A stretch of 5,258 bases of DNA, taken from assembly GCA_903831925.1 (NCBI GenBank), contig CAIKZV010000376.1, positions 1 through 5,258 of the forward strand. Reading direction: 5' to 3'. The position numbers were made by a program, and so were the translations under genes. The stretch comes from an uncultured Burkholderiales bacterium. GTDB taxonomy: Bacteria > Pseudomonadota > Gammaproteobacteria > Burkholderiales > Burkholderiaceae_E. The notes below the pieces were generated by a model, which ran no database searches, was not told where the DNA came from, and was given only the letters and a program-made list of their open reading frames with translations. Positions 1-5,258 of this stretch are shown piece by piece (within the stretch, counting starts at the first letter, position 1; each line of letters begins with the position of its first letter).

Positions 1-165
1 CGGGGCAGGTGCTGAAAGCTTAGGAGGCAGCCATCGCGCAGACCATTGGACTGACAGGTAGGCCGAGGTCAGGTGAGCGGTGCTCGAAGCTGGATGACCG
101 GCTCGATCGATCGGCCGTCTGGTCTGGGCTGAAGGCTTGGTGTGTGATGAAAGTGTGTCGTGTGG

Positions 166-204
166 ATTGGCCATTTGGGCAAGTGACTAGCCCATATGGC
201 CAAT
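166..204. promoter_or_regulatory. Long imperfect palindrome, candidate operator
   Basis: The left arm ATTGGCCATTTGGGC (166-180) and the right arm GCCCATATGGCCAAT (190-204) are reverse complements at 14 of 15 positions, separated by a 9-nt spacer. Each arm contains the small palindrome TGGCCA (168-173 and 197-202), with starts 29 bp apart. The element ends 94 bp before the response regulator start codon. No T-tract follows on either strand, so it does not look like an intrinsic terminator. A dyad of this kind upstream of a regulator operon is typical of a transcription factor binding site, and the LuxR-type regulator encoded next is the obvious candidate ligand. That pairing is inference. Confidence 0.6.
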
Positions 205-231
205 TGCGCGAGCCGATGAAACAGGTATCTT
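204..231 (+). promoter_or_regulatory. Weak sigma-70-like promoter candidate
   Basis: A possible -35 TTGCGC (204-209) and a possible -10 TATCTT (226-231) are 16 bp apart. They match the consensus at 3/6 and 4/6 positions, so the call is weak on sequence alone. What favours it is position: the -35 begins at the last base of the upstream palindrome, a geometry expected for a promoter with a poor -35 that depends on an activator. The transcript would start near 238 and have a leader of about 60 nt before the TTG start at 299. Other promoters further upstream cannot be excluded. Confidence 0.25.
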
Positions 232-286
232 TTGAGTTAGCCCCGCCCGCTCTCCTGCCCGCCTTTTTCCACTCAGCACTGTCCAC

Positions 287-290
287 GGAG
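287..290 (+). promoter_or_regulatory. Ribosome binding site of the response regulator
   Basis: GGAG lies 8 nt before the TTG at 299, a good Shine-Dalgarno distance. It decides the start: there is no ATG or GTG near the beginning of the receiver domain, and translation from TTG gives an N-terminus (MKLLLVDDHALF) that fits the receiver fold exactly. Confidence 0.7.
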
Positions 291-298
291 CCGCTTTC

Positions 299-955
299 TT
301 GAAGCTTTTGCTCGTCGACGATCACGCGCTGTTTCGAAGCGGTCTTCGGCTGCTGTTGCGTGAGTTGCCTGGCGACATCGAGTTCTTTGAAGCAGGCAAT
401 CCGATCGACGCGCTTGGGTATGCCGACAAGGCCATCGACCTCATCCTGCTCGACTTGTCGATGCCGGGCTCACAAGGCATGTCTGCGCTCGAGCACATTC
501 GCGAAGGCTTCGTCGATGTGCCGATCGTGGTGATTTCAAGCGAGGACGATCCCGCCCTGATTCGCCAGGTCATCGATCTCGGCGCATCGGGTTTCGTCCC
601 CAAGTCCTCGACCCATCGCATCCTCATCGGTGCGCTGCAGCTGATTCTGGCCGGCGGCGTCTATCTGCCTATGCACGTCCTCAGCCAATCGAGTCGCCGG
701 GCACTCACACCGACCACCAGTGATTCGTCTGAATCTGCCCCGCCTGTGCCAGGCATGACCGACAGGCAATACGAGGTCCTGCTCAAGGCCGTTCGGGGTC
801 AATCCAACAAGGCGATTGCCCGATCCTTGCAGCTGTCTGAAGGCACGGTCAAAGCGCATCTGTCGGCGGCTTTCCGGATTTTGGGCGTCAGCAATCGCAC
901 TGAAGCGGTGTATGCAGCCGCGCAACTGGGTATCCGTCATCGGGCTGATTCATGA
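299..955 (+). CDS. NarL/LuxR-family two-component response regulator
   Basis: This is a cytoplasmic DNA-binding response regulator of 218 residues, the usual length for the NarL/FixJ class. The N-terminal receiver (about 1-118) has the acidic pair D7/D8 in LLLVDDHALF, the phosphoacceptor D52 in LILLDLSMPG, the switch Ser80 and the conserved K102 in FVPKS, so it should be fully phosphorylatable. A Ser/Pro-rich linker (about 129-151) leads to a LuxR-type helix-turn-helix (about 152-212) with the typical LTxRQxEVL-like start (MTDRQYEVL) and the recognition-helix segment LSEGTVKAHLSAAFRILGV. The start is TTG, supported by GGAG 8 nt upstream. The stop overlaps the kinase start by 4 nt (ATGA), so the kinase is the likely cognate partner. 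Target genes cannot be read from sequence. Autoregulation through the palindrome at 166-204 is a reasonable guess. Confidence 0.95.
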   Translation: MKLLLVDDHALFRSGLRLLLRELPGDIEFFEAGNPIDALGYADKAIDLILLDLSMPGSQGMSALEHIREGFVDVPIVVISSEDDPALIRQVIDLGASGFVPKSSTHRILIGALQLILAGGVYLPMHVLSQSSRRALTPTTSDSSESAPPVPGMTDRQYEVLLKAVRGQSNKAIARSLQLSEGTVKAHLSAAFRILGVSNRTEAVYAAAQLGIRHRADS

Positions 956-2715
956 GTGTCATTCCCGCACCAGCAAATCAAGCAAGCAGTAAACCCGCGT
1001 CCGATGAAGACCTCGCCCAAAAATTCGTCGTCGAGTGGTCTCTCGATACCTGGATCGCGTCGCAAAACTCATCGTTGCTGGGCCGAATCCTCTCGGGTCT
1101 CACTTTAGCGGCAATCTGGTGGAGGCACGGCGATCATCGCGCCGTACTGATCTGGACTGTGTTGCTGCTTGCCGTATTTGCTGGGCGACACTTTTTCACC
1201 GAGCTGCTGCTCAGGATGCAGGGCCGGCTGGCGGTCGAAACGCGCATCGGCCTGCTGATGCTTTCCGGTAGTTCCCTGATGGCCGTGCCATTGCTGGCCT
1301 TTGATCACTACTCCGTGACCGAGCAGACTGCCATCACGATCATCCTCCTTACAGTGGCGACCGCCTCGGTGATCTCGACTGCCGGATTTCGAATGGTCTT
1401 CCTCTATTACTCGCTGCCGATGTCGCTGCCGCTGGCATTGGCTTGGGCCACGACCACGCAGGCCGGGTCGTCCGTCTTTGCCGCCTGGGGGCTGGCGCTA
1501 CTCATTCTGGTCTACCAGATCTATCTGGTCGGACTGTCGCGCAAGGTGAGCCGAGTCTTCCTGGACGCCGGTCGCTATCGTTACGGGCAAAGCCGCCTGA
1601 ATACTGCGCTACAGGGCGCGCTCGACGCAGCCGAAGACGCCAACCGTGCAAAGACCCAGTTTCTGGCAGCCGCCAGTCATGACCTGCGACAGCCGATGCA
1701 CAGTATGAATGTCCTGGTCGCGGCGCTGTCTCTCAAAACACTCGATGAAAGTTCGCAGGAGATCGTCAGGGTGCTCGATACAGTCAACCAGACGATCACC
1801 CAGCAACTTGACGGGCTGCTCGATATCTCCAAGCTTGATGCAGGAACCGTCGTTCCGCAGCGCGCAACCTTCAATCTCGACACCTTGCTGCGTGCTCATT
1901 ATCAGGCGGTTCGCGTGCGTGCCGCTGGAGGCGGACAGTTGTGCATCCTCAATATCGAGCAGACGGTGGCGGTACGCAGTGACGAAGCCTTGCTCAGACG
2001 GGCCATTAGCAACCTGACCGACAACGCGCTGAAATTCACACCCAGCGGTGGACAGGTGATGCTCACGCTTAAGCAACTGGGTGCTGAGGCACTGATCGAG
2101 GTCAGCGACTCTGGCATCGGCATTCCCGATAGCCAGCGCGAAATGATCTTCAGGGAGTTCTACCAGATCGGCAACGCGAATCGCGACCGCGCCAGGGGGC
2201 TTGGCCTGGGTCTGTCCATCGTCAGGCGACTATGCGATCTGATCGGAGCAAGACTGTCGGTGCACTCGGTCGTCGGCGAGGGCTCACGATTCACGATCAG
2301 CCTGCCCGTCGTCGAGACGCTCGATTCGCTGCAAGACCGAACGCCTGGGCAGTCGCGGTCACTGCAATCGATGACCGTGCTGCTGATCGACGACGAACTG
2401 ATGGTGCGACAGAGCATGCGGTTTCTTCTCGAGGAGCTTGGTTGTACGGTTCACGATGCGGAGGGATCGATTGAGGCCGCGAAAATCGCTGCCAGCCAAA
2501 CCATTGATCTCATCCTTTCCGACATGCGACTGGCCGTGGGCGACAGCGGCATCGAGGCGATCGCACAGGTGCGCAAATCGCAGCCCGATGTGCGCGCAGT
2601 ACTCGTGACGGGCGATACCGCGCCCGAGCGGCTGCGCGAGGCGCAGGCCACCGGCCTGCCGCTGCTTCACAAGCCAGTGACGCTCGAAAGACTGATGGAT
2701 GTCCTGAGTGTCTGA
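952..2715 (+). CDS. Six-transmembrane hybrid sensor histidine kinase with C-terminal receiver
   Basis: This 587-residue inner-membrane kinase has six hydrophobic segments near residues 42-57, 64-82, 99-117, 126-145, 147-166 and 174-194. Arg-rich loops fall on the cytoplasmic side and the periplasmic loops are very short. A helical linker (about 205-235) leads to the HisKA domain with phosphoacceptor H243 in ASHDLRQPMHS, the HDLRQP variant of the H box. The ATPase domain shows the N box (N354, N358 in NLTDNALKFTP), the G1 box DSGIGI (386-391) and the G2 box GLGLGLS (416-422). The C-terminal receiver (about 474-587) has D480/D481, phosphoacceptor D524, T553 and K574-P575. No Hpt domain is present. 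The ATG overlaps the regulator stop by 4 nt, and the end overlaps the next start by 8 nt. The signal is unknown; the missing periplasmic domain suggests sensing within or at the membrane (inference). Confidence 0.95.
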   Translation: MSVIPAPANQASSKPASDEDLAQKFVVEWSLDTWIASQNSSLLGRILSGLTLAAIWWRHGDHRAVLIWTVLLLAVFAGRHFFTELLLRMQGRLAVETRIGLLMLSGSSLMAVPLLAFDHYSVTEQTAITIILLTVATASVISTAGFRMVFLYYSLPMSLPLALAWATTTQAGSSVFAAWGLALLILVYQIYLVGLSRKVSRVFLDAGRYRYGQSRLNTALQGALDAAEDANRAKTQFLAAASHDLRQPMHSMNVLVAALSLKTLDESSQEIVRVLDTVNQTITQQLDGLLDISKLDAGTVVPQRATFNLDTLLRAHYQAVRVRAAGGGQLCILNIEQTVAVRSDEALLRRAISNLTDNALKFTPSGGQVMLTLKQLGAEALIEVSDSGIGIPDSQREMIFREFYQIGNANRDRARGLGLGLSIVRRLCDLIGARLSVHSVVGEGSRFTISLPVVETLDSLQDRTPGQSRSLQSMTVLLIDDELMVRQSMRFLLEELGCTVHDAEGSIEAAKIAASQTIDLILSDMRLAVGDSGIEAIAQVRKSQPDVRAVLVTGDTAPERLREAQATGLPLLHKPVTLERLMDVLSV

Positions 2716-5258
2716 GCCTGGGCCGCAGCCTGAGCCCAGGCAATCGACACCGCTCGGATCGCCGCTGGCCCAACTCTGGAATTCGCCCCACTCGTCCGAC
2801 ATCTTTGATGTCGTGATCGTGGGCAGCGGCTATGGCGGGGCTATAGCGGCCGCCGAGCTTGCCGGCGCCACAGTTGTCGACGAAACAACCGGCATTGAAC
2901 GCGATCTGAAGGTCTGTCTGCTCGAACGCGGCGAGGAATATCTGCCGGGCGAGTTTCCGTCGCACTTCGGCGAGTTGCCCCGACATCTGCGCATCGGCAA
3001 TCAGGCGACCGGAAAGGTCACCGGCTTTCACCAGGGGCTTTTCGATCTGCGTCTGGGGCCCGATGTCGCTGCACTGGTGGCCAATGGCCTGGGTGGCGGC
3101 TCGCTGATCAATGCGGGAGTGATGCTCGCGCCCCGGGCAGAGGACTTTGAGGAGGGCTCTGTTTTTCGGGGGCTGGTCGAGGATCTTCACACCGGAAAGA
3201 TGTTCGATTGCGCCAGGGCTAAGCTCGGCGGCACGAACTCGATCCTGGAACATGCCAACCCGGCTGATCGGCGGTCGCTGCCTAAAAAGACCATCGCACT
3301 CAAGAAGCTGGCTGGCAACGACCGTCCGGTCGACTATCCGAAGATCACGGTGTCGATGCGAGGTGGCCCCAACCATGCGGGCGTCAATCTCGAGGCTTGC
3401 ACCCTTTGTGGCGATTGTCTGACCGGTTGCAATGTCGGCGCGAAAGACTCACTCGATGCCAATCTGCTCGAGATCGCCCACCGTGGCGGTGTCCAGATCT
3501 TTACCGGCGCAACCGTCCTGTCGCTTCGGCGAGCCAATAAGGACGAGCTGGATGCAGGTCATCACGATCATTGGATATTGCGAGTCGTGCATACCGACCC
3601 GAGCCTGCAGTCGCGCGAGTCCGACCACCTGAGGGTTCGCGCGAAAAAGGTGATCCTGAGCGCCGGAACCCTTGGCAGCACCGAAATCCTGCTGCGCTCG
3701 CGCGATGAAAAACTCGCTTTTTCATCGCGGCTGGGCGAACGGTTCTCCTGCAATGGCGACAATATCGCGGCGGTTCATAAAATGGCCGACGAGGTCAACG
3801 GCCGTGCCGATCCGCAAACCGGCGTCAGCGCCGGTGAACGCACAGTCGGCCCTACGATTACCGGGTCGATCCCGATCCGACCTGATGACGCGGCGCTCGC
3901 CTCAGACCGCGAAAACCTGAATCGGCGCGGTTTTCTGGTGCAGGAGTTTGCGGTTCCGGCCGCCTTGCGTCAGTTTTTCGACGAACTGGTCACCACCCGG
4001 CAAGTGCTTGAGAGCCTGCCAATCAAGGACGACACGTCGCACGGCACACCCCACGCCGAAGCGACCGATCCGATGGCGGTGAATGAGGCGGCGATGCAGC
4101 ACAGCATGCTGGTCGGCGTGATCGGACATGATGATGCCGCCGGCGTCCTGCACCTGAGCCAGCAGGGTCGCCCGCGGGATCGACCGCCACAGCAGGGCGC
4201 GCTCATGATCCGGTGGCCGCAAGCGCGTCACGGCCATGAGCTGAATGCTGCTCACAAAGCGCTCGAAACCTTGGTTGCGGCCCTCAAAGGCACTGATCCC
4301 TCTCAGCCGCGCCTGATCCCCAATCCGATGTGGCGACTGATTCCCGATCAACTCGCCGAACTGGTGTCGCAGCCGCGCGGCCCGGTCCTGACGGTGCATG
4401 CCCTGGGGGGCTGTCCGATCGGCAGTGGTGCGCACGATGGTGTCGTGGATCAATTCGGTGTGGTGTTCGATGCCAACCGGGGGCACAGCGAAGACCACGA
4501 CTGGCAAGGCAGTCTGGTCGTTCTCGACGGCTCGATCATCCCGGGCTCTCTCGGTGTCAACCCTTCGCTGACGATTGCGGCAGTCGCCTTGCGGGCGATT
4601 GAAAAGCTGATGGCGCGAGAACACTGGGATTTCACGCCGGGTCTGCTTGACCGGCCTGTATCCAATCGTCGCCGACTCCCTTTGCCTGCATTTCATCCGC
4701 CGCGTGCAACAGAGGTCGAAATCGTTGAGCGCCTGTGCGGCCCGGTGCGCCTCAATATCGGCGGACCGTCCCCGACACCCTGCATCGTCGATCTGACGAT
4801 TCGCTATAAGAAGGCCGAGATGGCCAAGCTAAGTTCGCGCACGCTTCGCGAACTCGAGGTCGACCCTGAACATTCACGACTTCGTGTTTTCGATCAGACC
4901 GACTTCGACCGAATGGGGCTTCGCTTCGAGCCCGATTCGGTGCTCAGGCGCCACGCGCTGCTCGAAGCAAGCCTGGGCGGCAAGCTTCGATTCATGCATC
5001 GCGAGCGCTCTGGCGCGGGCCAGCGAATCGCTCTGACGTTCCCGGTTTGGATCATGAATCGTGGCGCCAGGGATCTCTGGCAGCTTGGGCTAGTCAAGAC
5101 CGTAAAAAAGTTATGCAGTGGGGCGAGTATCTTCGCGGGCGCCTCGCGCGCCGGTGAGGTTCGTCGTTTCGACTATGCCCTCAAGGTCGAGCAGATCCTG
5201 CCTTCGCAGAACGCTGACCGCGAGCCGATAACGTCTTTCGAGCCCGGCGACGAAATCC
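2708..5258 (+). CDS. GMC-family FAD oxidoreductase, cholesterol-oxidase (ChoD)-like, 3' end beyond window
   Basis: The frame is open and uninterrupted for 850 codons to the window edge, with no stop reached. GTG at 2708 is the only canonical start before the FAD-binding fold, as an in-frame TGA directly precedes it. After a Pro-rich N-terminus (1-30) without signal peptide comes the dinucleotide fold FDVVIVGSGYGG (33-44), then the GMC signature NGLGGGSLINAGV (126-138) and a four-Cys stretch CTLCGDCLTGC (231-241). The GMC C-terminal half has HALGGCPIG (H564) and DGSIIPGSLGVNPSLTI (D607 to I622, N618). H564 and N618 match the His/Asn active-site pair of GMC and cholesterol oxidases. Expected chemistry is FAD-dependent oxidation of an alcohol, perhaps a sterol or other lipid; the substrate is inferred only from family resemblance. 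About 210 further residues after 640 match no domain I can name, so the protein is larger than a simple GMC enzyme (usually 500-600 residues). Confidence 0.88.
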   Translation, partial: MSEPGPQPEPRQSTPLGSPLAQLWNSPHSSDIFDVVIVGSGYGGAIAAAELAGATVVDETTGIERDLKVCLLERGEEYLPGEFPSHFGELPRHLRIGNQATGKVTGFHQGLFDLRLGPDVAALVANGLGGGSLINAGVMLAPRAEDFEEGSVFRGLVEDLHTGKMFDCARAKLGGTNSILEHANPADRRSLPKKTIALKKLAGNDRPVDYPKITVSMRGGPNHAGVNLEACTLCGDCLTGCNVGAKDSLDANLLEIAHRGGVQIFTGATVLSLRRANKDELDAGHHDHWILRVVHTDPSLQSRESDHLRVRAKKVILSAGTLGSTEILLRSRDEKLAFSSRLGERFSCNGDNIAAVHKMADEVNGRADPQTGVSAGERTVGPTITGSIPIRPDDAALASDRENLNRRGFLVQEFAVPAALRQFFDELVTTRQVLESLPIKDDTSHGTPHAEATDPMAVNEAAMQHSMLVGVIGHDDAAGVLHLSQQGRPRDRPPQQGALMIRWPQARHGHELNAAHKALETLVAALKGTDPSQPRLIPNPMWRLIPDQLAELVSQPRGPVLTVHALGGCPIGSGAHDGVVDQFGVVFDANRGHSEDHDWQGSLVVLDGSIIPGSLGVNPSLTIAAVALRAIEKLMAREHWDFTPGLLDRPVSNRRRLPLPAFHPPRATEVEIVERLCGPVRLNIGGPSPTPCIVDLTIRYKKAEMAKLSSRTLRELEVDPEHSRLRVFDQTDFDRMGLRFEPDSVLRRHALLEASLGGKLRFMHRERSGAGQRIALTFPVWIMNRGARDLWQLGLVKTVKKLCSGASIFAGASRAGEVRRFDYALKVEQILPSQNADREPITSFEPGDEI
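2716..2741 (+). repeat. GC-rich hairpin at the kinase/oxidoreductase junction
   Basis: GCCTGGGC (2716-2723) and GCCCAGGC (2734-2741) are perfect 8-nt reverse complements with a 10-nt loop; seven of the eight pairs are G-C. The stem begins at the base right after the kinase stop codon (2713-2715) and 5 nt after the oxidoreductase GTG start codon (2708-2710). There is no T-tract, so it is not an intrinsic terminator. The same bases encode the Pro-rich N-terminus of the oxidoreductase, so the dyad could partly reflect that composition. In mRNA it could hinder independent initiation at the GTG and be opened by ribosomes finishing the kinase, which would couple the two genes. Confidence 0.5.

Larger units (their letters stand above)
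1..298. other. Leader region without a convincing gene
   Basis: No open frame here has both a plausible start and protein-like composition. At the extreme left one + frame reads a few codons to a TAG at 21-23, which could be the tail of an upstream gene but is too short to judge. An AGGAGG at 22-27 looks like a strong ribosome binding site, but no usable start codon with an open frame follows it. The notable contents are the palindrome at 166-204, a weak promoter candidate just after it, and the GGAG at 287-290. I infer that this is the regulatory region of the three-gene operon that begins at 299. Confidence 0.6.

Noticed and set aside
1..23. Possible 3' end of an upstream gene ending at TAG 21-23
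   Set aside because: Only six codons are visible, far too few to tell a real gene tail from chance.
22..27. AGGAGG as a ribosome binding site of a small leader gene
   Set aside because: No ATG or GTG follows at a suitable distance; the nearest TTG meets a stop after one further codon.
104..113. CGATCGATCG palindrome
   Set aside because: It is a short 10-bp self-complementary stretch of repeated GATC/CGAT that arises easily by chance, with no extended arms.
166..204. Palindrome as an intrinsic terminator of an upstream gene
   Set aside because: No run of T follows the stem on either strand, and no gene ending just before it could be shown.
20..325. 101-codon open frame on the - strand across the leader
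   Set aside because: It covers the palindrome and runs into the regulator start. Its product is Ser/Arg-rich with no recognisable fold, and no ribosome binding site was seen. It looks like a chance frame.
1609..2076. 155-codon open frame on the - strand opposite the kinase
   Set aside because: It lies opposite the H box and the start of the ATPase domain, so the sense strand is clearly the coding one.
2510..3376. 288-codon open frame on the - strand opposite the kinase end and oxidoreductase start
   Set aside because: It lies antisense to two clearly recognisable proteins, and its product is rich in Arg, His and Ala with no domain-like motifs. Long antisense frames are common in GC-rich genes with biased third positions.
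3902..4696. 264-codon open frame on the - strand opposite the oxidoreductase
   Set aside because: It is antisense to the GMC C-terminal part including the active-site motifs; the sense frame explains the sequence, and the product resembles no protein family.

Overview
The window holds a compact, one-directional (+ strand) gene set from what looks like a moderately GC-rich proteobacterium. Codon choice is strongly G/C at third positions, and the signalling proteins are of a type common in beta- and gammaproteobacteria. The genus cannot be named from the sequence. There are no RNA genes, CRISPR arrays, insertion sequences or other mobile elements that I can support.

Layout: positions 1-298 are a leader without a convincing gene. 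It carries a striking 15-bp-arm imperfect palindrome (166-204) that could be an operator, followed by a weak promoter candidate and a GGAG ribosome binding site. Next come a NarL/LuxR-type response regulator (299-955, TTG start), a six-transmembrane hybrid histidine kinase with a C-terminal receiver (952-2715), and a large FAD-dependent GMC oxidoreductase of the cholesterol-oxidase (ChoD-like) type. The oxidoreductase starts at a GTG at 2708 and runs off the right edge of the window (at least 850 residues).

The three genes overlap (4 nt, then 8 nt), so they are very probably one transcript with translational coupling. At the second junction a GC-rich hairpin begins immediately after the kinase stop codon and just inside the oxidoreductase reading frame. 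This could tie oxidoreductase translation to termination of kinase translation.

Working model (inference): the membrane kinase senses a signal at or in the cytoplasmic membrane and phosphorylates the response regulator at D52. Its own receiver (D524) modulates the phosphate flow. The regulator controls this operon, possibly through the upstream palindrome, and perhaps other genes for oxidation of a hydrophobic alcohol or steroid-like substrate. The most unusual points are a ferredoxin-like four-cysteine motif inside the flavoenzyme, its long and unrecognised C-terminal extension, and the fusion of a sensory pair and a putative lipid/sterol oxidase into one overlapping operon.
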